Assembly: GCF_000003815.2 (NCBI RefSeq)
Contig: NC_049996.1
Location: forward strand, 13,072,419-13,136,418
Reading direction: 5' to 3'
DNA: 64,000 nt
DNA from: Branchiostoma floridae
Lineage: Eukaryota > Chordata > Leptocardii > Amphioxiformes > Branchiostomatidae
Every line of letters begins with the position of its first letter. The stretch's first letter is position 1. Below are positions 10,362-21,555 of this stretch, piece by piece. Both the position numbers and the translations under genes were made by a program. The notes under the pieces are model-generated. The model saw only the letters and a list, made by a program, of their open reading frames with translations. It was not told the DNA's origin and did no database searches.

Positions 10362-11057
10362 AGGGCTGGGACCGAGGGTGATGCGGAATACATCGTGTTG
10401 TATTTTATTTATGTCATACCCACCTGAGAAAACCCATGTTTTGATGCGAAATGCGGTTAAACAAATTTGGTGTCCACGAACAAAAAGTGTTGCAACAGTA
10501 ATGTTCCAACGTCCGAATCAGGTATTCGAACTTTCGATGGCGCCGCACTCGGCCCGCTCAAAACAGTTTATTCGAATGGAGCCTGTGTGATACGCCTTTC
10601 AAACCTGTGCGATACAGAAGTTATGGCCCGGTCCGGAACACCAGTATCGAACGTTTTTGCGTCACAGGTAACATTATAAGATAAACAAAGATATATTATC
10701 ACCCTTTGCTCTAACTCACCTTTTTTGGAATATCAAACAATATTTCTGATGTGCTTTTGACAAATTCATAGTCAAAAGTACTAAGCATATGAAAAGAAGC
10801 ATGTACTAATAGGCCATTAAAGACTAATCATTCACTATTTTTTTTTGTTATTTCCTTGACAGTTATTTTTTCACACTTTTAGTTCAGATTTCAGATAGTT
10901 GTCATCCAAGGATAATGAAGAGTTTAGATCCTACCTCTCATTGCAAAACAAACCCTACACTACCTAGTCATATCACCCACAAGGGAACAAGAGCAAATAG
11001 GACTGCAGGGAAATCTAAAAAAGGGCCACTGGTTTTTCTACTGTAATGGATACCATT

Positions 11058-11370
11058 CAGGCTTTTAGCTAGGATTTTACGATAGGGAGTCCAAACTTAT
11101 TGGTGAGTCGCGGTAAGTGACTATTGTAGGGGAGTCCGGGCGCATCCACCTTCCATGGTGCAGTTGAGTTTTTGATGGTTTTAAGTTAAAACAGTGCATT
11201 CTTAGGTATCCCAAGAGGCAAAAATACTGTTACAGATGTCACAGTAGAAGACTGTGACAACAGATGACCTGGTAGCATCCCTGGTCAATCAGAATTTCAT
11301 GCTTGTCAGAGGATTTTCTCCCCAGTATAGGGCGTACCAGGGGCATCAAAATTCTTGTTATTCTAAAAAA
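11058..11370. mobile_element. MITE family H, left part, cut by assembly gap
   Basis: It begins CAGGCTTTTAGCTAGGATTT and runs, as the reverse complement, along the complete copy at 20133-20488 (shared 'gcattcttaggtatcccaag', 'cagatgacctggtagcatcc', 'ggggcatcaaaattcttgtt'). The N run starts about 45 bp before the expected far end. Confidence 0.85.
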
Positions 11371-11830
11371 NNNNNNNNNNNNNNNNNNNNNNNNNNNNNN
11401 NNNNNNNNNNNNNNNNNNNNNNNNNNNNNNNNNNNNNNNNNNNNNNNNNNNNNNNNNNNNNNNNNNNNNNNNNNNNNNNNNNNNNNNNNNNNNNNNNNNN
11501 NNNNNNNNNNNNNNNNNNNNNNNNNNNNNNNNNNNNNNNNNNNNNNNNNNNNNNNNNNNNNNNNNNNNNNNNNNNNNNNNNNNNNNNNNNNNNNNNNNNN
11601 NNNNNNNNNNNNNNNNNNNNNNNNNNNNNNNNNNNNNNNNNNNNNNNNNNNNNNNNNNNNNNNNNNNNNNNNNNNNNNNNNNNNNNNNNNNNNNNNNNNN
11701 NNNNNNNNNNNNNNNNNNNNNNNNNNNNNNNNNNNNNNNNNNNNNNNNNNNNNNNNNNNNNNNNNNNNNNNNNNNNNNNNNNNNNNNNNNNNNNNNNNNN
11801 NNNNNNNNNNNNNNNNNNNNNNNNNNNNNN
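11371..11830. other. Assembly gap (460 N)
   Basis: A run of N. Open frames reported across it are artefacts of translating N. It removes the far end of the MITE at 11058 and the 3' part of the candidate exon at 11831-12026. Confidence 1.
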
Positions 11831-12026
11831 GTTGCTTTCGACATACAGAGCTATCGTGTTCCGTGTCCTCTTCGTATTCGTCCATGTTCGTAACTTCTAG
11901 CTTGGGTTTCCTGAGCGTCTGTCTGCGCTGAAACGGTCTCCGCTGTGGAGCTGGGCTGAGTATTACCAGATCACTCTCCATGTCAGCATGGGATGTACTC
12001 AAATCCTCCATTAGTGCTAATAGCTT
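11831..12026 (-). CDS. Candidate exon of locus I, 3' part lost in gap
   Basis: The minus-strand frame runs KLLALMEDLSTSHADMESDL, then a proline/arginine-rich part (APQRRPFQRRQTLRKPKLE), then an acidic part (MDEYEEDTEHD), up to the gap. GC content and codon choice differ clearly from the AT-rich surroundings. A plausible acceptor (GACATCAG) sits directly upstream; an alternative is CTACAG seven bases earlier. Phase 0 entry fits the upstream exon ending at 12934. The charged, probably disordered peptide was not assigned to a family. Confidence 0.55.
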
Positions 12027-12067
12027 CTGATGTCTGTAGCCAGAGGTGGCAGCTCGTTATAATCCTC

Positions 12068-12312
12068 AACATAGTACTGCGTTTTACAATGTTACAATAA
12101 ATACCCTGAACATAGTACTGCGTTTTACAATATTACAACAAATACCCTGATATAGTACTGCGTTTTACAATGTTACAACAAATACCCTGATATAGTACTG
12201 CGTTTTACAATGTTACAACAAATACCCTGATATAGTACTGCGTTTTACAATGTTACAACAAATACCCTGATATAGTACTGCATTTTACAATGTTACAACA
12301 AATAACCTGAAC
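12068..12312. repeat. Minisatellite, 40-bp unit, six copies
   Basis: The unit is TATAGTACTGCGTTTTACAA followed by TGTTACAACAAATACCCTGA. The first unit is 42 bp (with 'aaca' in place of 'ta'). The copies are nearly identical, pointing to recent expansion. It sits just upstream of the candidate exon at 11831-12026. Confidence 0.95.
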
Positions 12313-12933
12313 CAAAGACATTCATCCAAACTGTTGCACTATAACACAGCTTTTCCTTAAAGACAGGGCTGTACTTTTTAAGGATAACAAAATACTTTAG
12401 GAATGTTGGTCGAAAGAGCTTTTTTAAATAAACTTTCTTCTAAACTGCAAAATATTGGCAACCAAAACAAATTCCTCTTCATTATGTAGCCGTTAAAAAA
12501 AAATCATAGATTACAGGACTTTCCAACTTTAGACATACTTTCTTGATAACCCTTTGTCTATACTCTAAATAAACAAACTATCAGAAAAATGTCTTTTCTA
12601 AACATTTAAGAATCTAAGTAATTTTCTGAGATCACTCTAGGATCTTCCTCAGTTTGCACTTGAGTACTTTTGGTATGAACAGCAGATTGTAGAAAAATGT
12701 CTTGTTAAAATATATTAATATTAAAGGACAGTGAGATTGCTGAATGCCATTTACAAGTGAAACTGCATTTTCCAAGGCCTGTCTCATTGCATTGCAAGTA
12801 TGAGACGTCTTTCATTCTTGCACTGTTTGGATTCTCAGACAATGAAAAATTCAGGAAAATCCACAACGGATGATGTCTTCAAAGAAATTCAGCAAGCAAA
12901 AGATATGACACTGGTATAGGATCGGTAGACTAC

Positions 12934-12984
12934 TGATGAAGTTGCATTCTCATTGTAGTGAAAATATTCATTTTCTTCAGGAGT
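12934..12984 (-). CDS. Candidate exon of locus I (17 codons, or terminal to 12889)
   Basis: A strong acceptor (CTCCTTTTTTTGCTACAG) is followed by TPEENEYFHYNENATSS, phase 0. A weak donor GTAGTC then leads in phase to the exon at 12026. If that donor is not used the frame continues VVYRSYTSVISFAC to a stop at 12889. Phase 0 entry fits the exon at 13077-13234. Confidence 0.5.
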
Positions 12985-13076
12985 CTGTAGCAAAAAAAGG
13001 AGTAGAATACAACACCATCTAAGCGAAGGTTGCCAGCACTTTCAGCAGAGTGTCAATGGTTCATCAAATCTGCCAC

Positions 13077-13234
13077 CTCTGTAACATCCATTCCTGGAAA
13101 CGGGTCTCCATAAAACATTAAACTCTTCAGCAGCAAATAAGTAGACAAGTAGTAGGTCTTCCTGTCCTTGGTCATCAGGGATTGGAGAGGCAGTTTTCCA
13201 TCCAAGCAAGGGCAGACACATCCGGCTAAATTGC
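13077..13234 (-). CDS. Candidate exon of locus I (52 codons)
   Basis: Minus-strand frame containing DGKLPLQSLMTKDRKTYYLS then TYLLLKSLMFYGDPFPGMDV and TE, with G/C-ending codons typical of coding sequence. Donor AG|GTGGCA gives phase 0. The acceptor is TTTTGACTACTAG or the later TTTAG. A second frame over the same bases is also open (it reads LLVYLFAAEEFNVLW) and ends in a stop, so the frame choice is inference from codon usage and phase. Confidence 0.45.
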
Positions 13235-13318
13235 CTAGTAGTCAAAACATCACTGTATCTGCAGGTCATCTCCAAGGCCAGATATAGAGGGACACATTTT
13301 AAGTACCAGGCGACTTAC

Positions 13319-13359
13319 CAACTATCGGCCATTGTGTGATACAGAACAATGAGAGCCAA
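13319..13359 (-). CDS. Weak candidate small exon of locus I
   Basis: Bounded by an acceptor (CATCTATAATACAG) and a strong donor (GTAAGTCG). In the phase that fits the next exon it would encode WLSLFCITQWPIV. Another frame (LALIVLYHTMADS) is also open and runs back across a single TAA into a codon-like stretch at 13389-13461 (DMKEDKDYLVDYINDK). The region may contain a frame break or an older, decayed exon. Confidence 0.3.
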
Positions 13360-13484
13360 CTGTATTATAGATGTAGAGATGTGCTGTTAGCTGATCACGA
13401 AAAACAACTTGTCATTGATGTAATCCACAAGGTAATCTTTATCCTCTTTCATGTCATGATAGGTAGCTGCAAATCATCTTACAG

Positions 13485-13615
13485 TCATTTTCTCAGCATA
13501 ATTCCCTGGAGATTTCCTTCAAAGAGCTTGGTAAACGTATAGAGCTGCAGCCGCATATAATGGAACCGTAATGTAGTTTTAATGCCTCTCAGAACATTTC
13601 CCCAGTCAAAAGCTT
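13485..13615 (-). CDS. Codon-like segment of locus I, splice sites unclear
   Basis: Minus-strand frame FDWGNVLRGIKTTLRFHYMR then LQLYTFTKLFEGNLQGIMLR, closed by TGA just before a GTAAGA. Composition suggests coding, but every frame meets a stop before the one good donor. It is either a terminal exon, an exon with a different donor, or a decayed copy. Confidence 0.3.
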
Positions 13616-14110
13616 GCCAAGTACGCCAAACCCAAGTGGACCAACGCAAAAAAAGAAATGGTTTCTGTCGAGACATGTATTCTCTTACTAAAAGGGTCAG
13701 ACAATTTTAATACCAGTGATTCTAAATCTGTTGAAAACCCTTATGAATTTTTTATGATCTCGCATACAGAAACCAGGCAACTTTAGATTATCATAAACAA
13801 GTGTGAGTTCCACTCAACACCTTTGCAAAGGTCCATCATCAACTATGGAAACAATGACTTAACTCAATCTGGCATAAACTAAAAAATCTTCATGGTCATA
13901 TATGCCACAATTATGAAGTTCTTATCATTTTTCAAACTGATAGATTATGCAAATAAGGCCATAATAAGCATTTCTTATATAAATTCCTTATCCCTATTCT
14001 AAAACATGTTGCAAAATATAACATTTTGTCAATTTTTTTTTTAGAAAGCTATTGTATATCAATAATTATGCTGCCTTATGATTCTAACTTCCATGATCCT
14101 CTTTAACTAG

Positions 14111-14210
14111 NNNNNNNNNNNNNNNNNNNNNNNNNNNNNNNNNNNNNNNNNNNNNNNNNNNNNNNNNNNNNNNNNNNNNNNNNNNNNNNNNNNNNNNNNN
14201 NNNNNNNNNN
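14111..14210. other. Assembly gap (100 N)
   Basis: A run of exactly 100 N, the usual size for a gap of unknown length. It falls between the first exon of locus I and the exon cluster below 13.7 kb, so exons may be missing. Confidence 1.
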
Positions 14211-14731
14211 CTAAATGTAAATAATTGTGTCGCAGTTAAGATTGGCCCTATATTTCATAATTGAACATTTTGTCTTCAAAAGCTGCAGCTATATATTGTA
14301 TTTGCCGAGACCTGTTTGAACAATATTCACATATAATATTATAATTATAATGATAAACGCACAAAATTGTGCACACTACTTTCCGCTAGCTCTAAAGAAT
14401 TTGCTACTCTATGTTCGATAGATAAATTCAATTACATTCTCACAGGTAGGCGATAACCCTTACTGTGTACAAGTAGGCAAATATATCCACAAAATTAATG
14501 CTCAACGTTATGCTAGACCCAATATGTTGATTTATTCATACCCATACAAATCCGTATATGTCAGTTTATTGTACTGTAAGCAGTTGTTATAGACCTTACA
14601 AAAGTCGCTGTTCTTTTGTCGTGTCAATAAAGATTTCCTATAATTATTTTCAAAGCAAAAATTAATTACAAATATGCACAATCATTCACAACCAAATCAG
14701 TAAGATATTTCCTGAAGTAAAGCAGACTTAC

Positions 14732-14818
14732 CGGTGACACGATAATCGTTCTGCCATGTTGCGAGAGTACCTCAAGGTGGTTCTCTTTGGCCCATAACCT
14801 GACCAGTGTCTTTTTCAT
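14732..14818 (-). CDS. Candidate first coding exon of locus I (29 codons)
   Basis: On the minus strand ATG at 14818 opens MKKTLVRLWAKENHLEVLSQ then HGRTIIVSP, ending exactly at a strong donor GTAAGT in phase 0. There is no signal peptide; the peptide is basic and looks cytosolic. The 5' flank is a GA-rich microsatellite (about 14824-14893 as TC on the plus strand), which would lie in the leader. The protein was not recognised. Its link to the exons below 13.5 kb is inferred from strand, spacing and phase, and a 100-N gap intervenes. Confidence 0.55.
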
Positions 14819-14823
14819 TCTGT

Positions 14824-14893
14824 CTCTGTCTCTACATGTATCTGTCTCTCTTTCTCTCGGTCTCTCTCTCTCTGTCTGTCTCTCTGTCTATAG
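14824..14893. repeat. TC/GA microsatellite, interrupted
   Basis: A run of TCTG, TCTC and TCTT units on the plus strand, giving a GA-rich leader upstream of the candidate start codon at 14818. Confidence 0.85.
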
Positions 14894-14950
14894 CACTGAT
14901 TGACTCACAGTTTATACGTTGTAGACTACAGTACAGTTGTACTTGTTATA

Positions 14951-15273
14951 GCTACTAAGGGCACAATTGCGCCGTACATGCAATTCGTCCGTACATTTTT
15001 TAGGTAGGCCAAGACGCCACTTATTTCTGAAAACCTTCAGGCTGTACAGGACAGGTGCATCATCCGTACTGGCACGAATCCGCAGCCCGATGGCACACAA
15101 AGTTTTGCCTGCACGTAAAGTTCTACGGTGTGTCTGCGTGCTCCAAAATCCGTCGGATTCCCTACGAGTTCATACGGAGGCGGCGCTTACCACTTACGGA
15201 TCCCAAAAGATTGCCCACGTTTTGGCACGTAGACGGCAGGTATTTGCACGTGCTGCGGGTTGTGCCCTTAGCT
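14951..15273. mobile_element. MITE family I, copy 1
   Basis: The right end is GGTTGTGCCCTTAGC and the left end its inverse with a small insertion ('gctactaagggcacaa'). The interior matches the copies at 36411-36733, 51480-51819 and 53592-53891 ('tacgagttcatacggaggcg', 'ccacttacggatccc'). The interior is rich in TACGTG/CACGTA. There is no real protein: the long frames that recur at the same place in each copy are shared by descent. Confidence 0.85.
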
Positions 15274-16096
15274 TATGGGATCTCCTTTGATACAGACATG
15301 TACCATAAACCATGGTGATAGAAGTACCAACTGTAACAGTTACTGCGAGACAAGTAGTCCTATCTGGGTATCATTGCAGGACACACCACAGTGACTGCAT
15401 TAAAGATGTCACATACAAAGTTGCAAGTGTTCCTAAACAATACAGAGAAAAGTAATCTGACTACACTGACACAAGGATTCGTCAGGGTCTTTGCCAACAT
15501 TCATCCCTTCTTGAATGTTATCTCTGAGATTGCACCAAAGGGACGATTACGTTTGACTCGGCCCACGGCTTGGTTACAAAAAGCTCAGTGCACTGTTGTC
15601 AAACAGACCAATTTTTATTTGGCCATGGTGATCTGATTATACATTGTAATGGATTACATCCATGGGAGAAAATTTTTTTGTCCATTTCCAAAATATGCTT
15701 TCGATTATGCTTTAAATCATATAAAAACAGCTATGCTTAAAAATCAGCAAATATTTGCCATATACTGTACTAAAAAGAATCGAGAGTGTAATATTAATGT
15801 CATAGAATGCCAAAATGAAAGTTAATTCTGAAAGTCAAAGTCAAAGAAGATTTAAGTCATCATCATCATCATGTTTTTTAGTTGAACATAGAAAAAAAAT
15901 CAAGAATCTGTCATTTGGTATACCATTACTCTGTTCAGTTATTTGTCAAACTTTATAACCACTTTGCTTCCGTAGTAATGGCAACTTCTTTTTCCTAAAT
16001 TTTTGTGGCACGTTCCCATCAGTTTTCAGGTTGCCACTGGGGATGTCATCCATAATGATTGGACTTACTAGGTTACCAATATACACAACTACAAAA
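15274..16096. other. No supportable gene
   Basis: The plus-strand frame at 15391-15636 has acceptable codon composition but no splice sites or homology that I can support. The rest is AT-rich, with a (TCA)5 run near 15860. Confidence 0.35.
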
Positions 16097-16488
16097 CCAT
16101 TTTTTCTTATTGGACCTATCTCAAAAAAAATGGACCTGAAACAAATTGGTGGACCGGATGTTGGACCGATTGGAAAATGAACAGATTATATGATCAGAAA
16201 TTCACAGGTTTGGGGGAAATAACAAAAGCGAAGTAGAGTAGGGTCTATTATGAGTCATTTCTACCAAGTTTAACAGTCAATATTGTACAGACTGAGGCAG
16301 TTAGCCTTGTAGAATTTTAAAACGCCAGTGAAAGTTGAATATTCCACAAAACATATTTCTTCATAGGAAAATGGACCATTGTTGTAAATATCTCCATTCA
16401 CACATACTGAATCAGGTCCAGGTTCAGGGTTGGACCTGGACCTGATCCTATGGACCTGAACCGGACCTGTACCGGTACCCACCCCTAT
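16097..16488. mobile_element. MITE family E, copy in reverse orientation
   Basis: It ends CTGTACCGGTACCCACCCCTA, the inverse of the family's left end, preceded by the AGGTCC-type blocks ('ggacctggacctgatcc'). The other end fades at 'cattttttcttattggacc'. Confidence 0.8.
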
Positions 16489-18617
16489 ACACAACACTAG
16501 ACATATCCATGACGACATCGGATAGCAAATCCAATTCCATTAATAGCCAGCATTAGTGGCCTATAGTAATTACTCTGAAATTGATGCTAAGATCTCATGT
16601 TATACACAATCACACAAATAGTAGTAATACCCTTTATGTAATGGCTTCAGCGTTATAGCAGATGGAAATCAAGCTACGGATTTCATGCCTACAAGCCTAG
16701 GAGGATATTTAGTTTTTTAGAAAAATCAATTCCATCCATATGGTACATACAATGTATATGTCAGGTGAAACTATTGAAAAACATGCTACAATTTGTATAA
16801 ACATGTACTGTAACCTTGATGATATTCATGTATCAGTACATGCAGAGCCAATGATAATATATTCATAATAATGCACTTTTCTGCACCTTATTTTTTTGTG
16901 CGCCCTAATCTTTGACCGCTGATGTATAGCCCAACTCGATTGTAACACTATATTAAAGACTTGTGTTAGCCTTTCTTGTTATATTAATTAGGATGTTAAG
17001 TCTTATTCTATATTTTGTACTTTGTGTAACAGTCGTTGCCATACATTGTACAATGTACAAATGTTGAGCAATAAATTTAAGCTCTTCGTATATTAGGTGA
17101 GACTACATGTTAGATACATAAAATGTATGTAAAGGAAGTATGTCAAGGAAGATATTTGCAAACTTAACCTGCAAAAGGCCAACCCCCTTGACACAGGCAG
17201 CTGGAGGTCAGCAATCAGACCTGAACAACATCCTGCAACATCCATACCCTTGCAAGATGGGGAACAACAGAGTGACACTAAAACAGGATAGTGAGTGTAA
17301 CTTACTGTAAGTGAAAGGTGCTATAAATTGTTGTCAGGAAAACTAACAAATTAGACTAATCATTTTTATTACTGGTTCCAAATTCTGTACAAAACTACTG
17401 AGGTTACGGTCTAGTTTTAGATTCAAGCTCAAAAGACAGGCAGTGAGGTTAAACCTTGCTTTACTGAAACTCTTTTCTTTTTTCTTTTTTCTTTTCTTTA
17501 AATTTAAAAAAAAAATATTTTAAATTGCATTTAAGTAATAAGATTTCTTTACTCGAAACCAGGTGTTTTATTCAATCTAATAGTATAATATTTTTATCTT
17601 TATGTACTAACTGCCACCTTTCTAACCAACAGCTTTCACCTGCAGCAAACTCCACTAGCCATAGTAAAGAAAGAAGAAGAATATAATATTCTAAATGCTT
17701 AACGTTCAGGTCCGTGCCCGTTAGCATCAATACCTATGTTGCAGTGCAATGTAAACCAGTCAGAATTGCTCTGAGGAAGGTGACAGATGGTCGTCAAAGA
17801 CAATGTCAATTGAAATTAATCTTGCTATTCAGGGAGTTATCATTAACTGATAATTAAAACAATTCACAGACTAGAAGACTGCATCTATGTACAAATTCTT
17901 CAAGTCCTGACTTGTACATATTTTTATCAGTGGCTATGATTCAAGGTCATAATAAGCTTCAAACCTATTGTGTTCAAATCTAATGGTAACATTTGTCAAA
18001 GGGGAAAAATACAATGAGTTAAGACTCACTGCAAAGGTTATGACAATTTCATTTATATTATTATAATGACAATGGCTAATTTATTTCTTTATTTATGAAT
18101 CTTCAGGGTGGTCCCTTAATGTAACTGATTGCCAAGGGAGCCATTACAAACCATAACAAATCAAGATTCAAGAAAATCATTAAAAACGCAATCAAGTTGA
18201 CTATAATACAGCTGTTCAGTCAAAAGTTTGGGTGAGTCCAATTTTTGTGTTGGAAATTAAAGTTAAACTAGATCTATAATTATACAACATGATGTAGCGA
18301 GCATCCTTCTGGATCAATAAATCATACAAAGAAAATAGAACTCAAAAGAATGATAAAACATACGCAATAATGATATCAAATCAAAGTCACAAAAACCTAC
18401 AAGTCCATTAACAGTCCTATTAGCTGACCATATACCATATTGTTAGATTTGATCTGGCAAATGGATCCACCATTTGATCCAGATAGCCAAAACGCAGCTC
18501 TAGTGCATTACCTCTTGTGCCACAGGGACATACAACATTGTCTACTCTAGTGTATATTCTAATAGAGTGTTCTGCTACATTCATGATAAAATTTTCAAAT
18601 GCTCAACAACAACCAAA
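16489..18617. other. AT-rich stretch without supportable gene
   Basis: I see a short pyrimidine tract (about 17465-17510) and a segment near 18226-18260 ('gtccaatttttgtgttgga') shared with 38237-38262, a retroelement-type tail. A minus-strand segment at 18505-18545 (VDNVVCPCGTR with donor GTAATG) is too short to call. Confidence 0.35.
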
Positions 18618-18683
18618 TTAACTAAAATCTGGAGAATGTTCACTGAGCTCTGCAGCTCTCTTCACAATCACTAGAGGTCCTTT
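18618..18683 (-). CDS. Candidate terminal exon of locus II (21 codons plus stop)
   Basis: A long pyrimidine tract and acceptor (CCTTGGTAG) precede KGPLVIVKRAAELSEHSPDF then S and TAA. The peptide would form an amphipathic helix. Phase at entry is 0. The two other frames are closed or less codon-like. No family was recognised. Confidence 0.45.
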   Translation of the reverse strand, partial: KGPLVIVKRAAELSEHSPDFS

Positions 18684-19810
18684 CTACCAAGGACTGGACA
18701 ATGCATTTCAAGATGAATGAGAAGAACAGGGAAACAAAACTGAGCCAATTCCATCACAAGTAAAAAAAAAAACATATTCAAAGCTACACTGTGCGAGATA
18801 CAAAGCTTATAGCCAAATAATCAAAGTTTAACATGTATTCCCTGGTGCAATATCTTTTTTTAAAGCAAACCTTAAAATTCAAACTGAATAACATTTTACA
18901 GAATCAATTTGATGTCTATTGGCACCCATTGTTGTCCATTGGACCTATTTTGCTGGCAAATTTCTTAATTTTAGGAGTTTCAAAACAGAATTCTAGTTCA
19001 CCTGAAATGCTATTTCCTACATTTTGAGGTGTAAATTATGCTGGTAGACTAAGCCGTTTAACGGCATCTGTTTTGGTGAAAAATTACACAAGGGAGACAT
19101 TTTTTATATCTTTTGTATAATTTATCAATTTTTGTCTGTCACCGAGGACGGAATGGGCAAACATCTTTTCCGTCCCCAGCTGCAAAATTCCATCAAAGGA
19201 CGGAAGGATGGGTGATGCCTACAACCCTGGACTGAGATATTCTCTTTAGAGCTATTTCAGCCTGCCCCAAACACATGCAGACTCCCAAATGACACTAGAA
19301 TCTGTAATCATGCTAAGGCCACACCAATTTAATTTCTTGGTTCACAGATTTTTTCATAAAAGATATGGAGCAATAGGGCGGAAAAAAAAATAAAAATAAA
19401 AATTGTAAAATGGTTGGGGTAAAGATAAGGGCTTTTTTAAATCAAAACATAAAGAATAAAAAGTTTTCAGCTTGAAAAAAGTACAAAAACACTGTTACTG
19501 TACAGAAACAGCACCTATTTGTTGAAAATTACAAAAGTAGTGTCAGTTTTTATGTTTGTCCCATTCTTCATGAATGAAAAATATAACAGTTACTGCAATA
19601 ATAATACCCACATTTCAGAGTACTCTAAGGAGCTTATGATATAAAGGCCAATTTGCTACACCAGAAAGTTGGTGAATGGTTTCATTAATGGTGAAAATTT
19701 AGTCGTAATTTTTTTTTTTCAAAAAAGTAGGAGCGAGCGAATCTGTGAAGCAATGAATAAAATTGGTATAGCCTAAACTTAATCTGACATCCGTTCTTGC
19801 CATCTGTCAG

Positions 19811-19916
19811 ACCTGCACCAGTCTCTACTAACTGATTGGGATCTATGAGATGTAAGCTTGTCCCAATCCAGACAAATCCTGATAAATCATGAAATCTGGA
19901 CTTAATAGGTTCTTTG
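19811..19916 (-). CDS. Weak candidate exon of locus II
   Basis: Minus-strand frame KEPIKSRFHDLSGFVWIGTS then LHLIDPNQLVETGAG, within a longer open frame of 108 codons. Possible acceptor GCTCAG; possible donors GTAGAG (phase 0, fitting 18683) or GTCTGA. Another frame is also open, so this is tentative. Confidence 0.25.
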
Positions 19917-20132
19917 CTGAGCAAATAAGCTCCATGATGTTTGCAGGTAAATTCTTCTTTGTTGGTAAATGACATTATGAATGAAGGTAACATGGAACTA
20001 TATATTGACAAATTTTTTAGCCAACTCCATCAGCCTTGTTTATGGAGATCGGAAACCGGTTTTCCTTGCATCAGATAAGGAATGACCCAAAATTTTATTC
20101 TTATTCATTGACAAGTAAACAAATGTTGATGT

Positions 20133-20488
20133 CAGGCTTTTAGCCAGGCATGCGTCAACGCATCATCTGGACGCACTTTTCTTAGAATAACAAGAAATTT
20201 GATGCCCCTGGACGCCTTTACACTGAGGAGAAAATCGTCTGACAAGCATGAAATTCTGATTGACCAGGGATGCTACCAGGTCATCTGTGGTCACAGTCTT
20301 CTACTGTGACCTCTGGAACAGTATTTTTGCCTCTTGGGATACCTAAGAATGCACTTTTTTAACTTAAAATCATCAAAACCTCTGCACCATAGAACGTGGA
20401 TGCCCCCTGAACCTCCCTACAATAGTCACTTTCCGCAACTCACCAGTAAGTTTGGACTCCCTATTATAAAATCCTAGCTAAAAGCCTG
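20133..20488. mobile_element. MITE family H, complete copy (356 bp)
   Basis: The ends CAGGCTTTTAGC and GCTAAAAGCCTG are exact inverses. The first four bases flanking each end (GTTG) agree, but a full 8-bp target duplication is not clear. The interior contains a direct hairpin around 'gaccaca...tgtgacc'-like sequence. A partial copy is at 11058-11370, and a decayed end at about 26885. Confidence 0.85.
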
Positions 20489-21292
20489 GTTGTGACATAT
20501 ATTGTTCAAGCATAGGACTATTAATAAACTGAACAAAGAAGTGCAATGTTCACTTCATATTTTTTTCTTTATGTTCAACAAAATAAACTGTTGAATGTAA
20601 AATACAGGAATTTAGTTTCAAATTTGTCATCTAAAAGTTAGGAAAAAATTCTAAGTCCTTTCCTGGGAAAAAAACAACAAAAAGGTCTAGGGTCAGTAAC
20701 TGCTAACCAGAAACAATATTTTTTCCTTAGGCCTTACATTGTATATCAAAACAGGGCAAAGATTAAGCCATGATTAAAAATTGCCATCTTTTATGACTTC
20801 TATAAATAAAAAATTCTTATTACAATATGATTATCTTACTAGACTATTGCTTTTAACTTAAACTAAAGGCCAGCAAGAATTCTTGATTTTTACTGCACAG
20901 AAAATTGAAATAAATCTAAGTGACCCCAATGTATGTAGCAACTAATAACATTAATACCAGCATTACAAGTACATGTGTATGCAAGACACTTGAATGTACT
21001 TAGCTGTACACACATGTATGGCACAGTCTATAGATACAAAATGTGCATACTAACTATCACGCTAAAATGGCTGCCACATATGAAACAAAAACAAGCCATT
21101 CGGTAGGATTAAATCTTTGATTGATAGAAATGATACAGATCATCTGACTACTGACATCACTTTTACAATGTGTGTAGTACACATACACGGACTATTAGGC
21201 TCAATTTCCTACCGATTACACATGCCAAACACACGCACACTGCGAATCAATCTCTTTTCATCAACATCTGTCGTTCTCCGACCAGTCCCTAC

Positions 21293-21304
21293 CTGTTGCG
21301 CCAT
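21293..21304 (-). CDS. Candidate first coding exon of locus II (4 codons)
   Basis: Minus-strand ATG GCG CAA CAG (MAQQ) followed directly by donor GTAGGG. An in-frame stop lies 33 bases upstream, so the start is fixed if the exon is real. The segment is CpG-rich, unlike its surroundings, and a TATA-like box lies 70 bases upstream at 21376-21383. Confidence 0.4.
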
Positions 21305-21375
21305 GACGTTTCCGCGGTATGACGTTCGTCTCACATTCTACACGGTGACCGTAGCTAGCGTAGGAAAGTCCTGTT

Positions 21376-21383
21376 TTATATAA
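21376..21383 (-). promoter_or_regulatory. TATA-like box for locus II
   Basis: TATATAAA on the minus strand, about 72 bases before the MAQQ start codon, followed by CpG-rich sequence. The spacing suits a start of transcription 25-30 bases downstream with a 40-base leader. Confidence 0.4.
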
Positions 21384-21555
21384 CACCACTGTGGCCGTGT
21401 GTGGTAGTGAATGGTTGATGTGTCACCAAGCTATTAACGTTGTACTATCAATCACACTAATGCACAGCAGTGTCAGAGGGATGTCGGATTGTTACATTCA
21501 GTATCAAGGGGTGGGTGGCTATGGATTAAATTCTGCTATGATTCATAGCTATTGT

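Noticed and set aside
11239-12011. Four long frames of about 200 codons
   Set aside because: They are made almost entirely of translated N in the assembly gap. Only the 5' part of the minus-strand frame (above 11830) is kept as an exon candidate.
21067-21102. Plus-strand start with good Kozak context, MAATYETKTSHS followed by GTAGGA
   Set aside because: It overlaps the opposite-strand locus II start, which has a TATA box and CpG-rich leader. The plus-strand upstream is plain AT-rich sequence.
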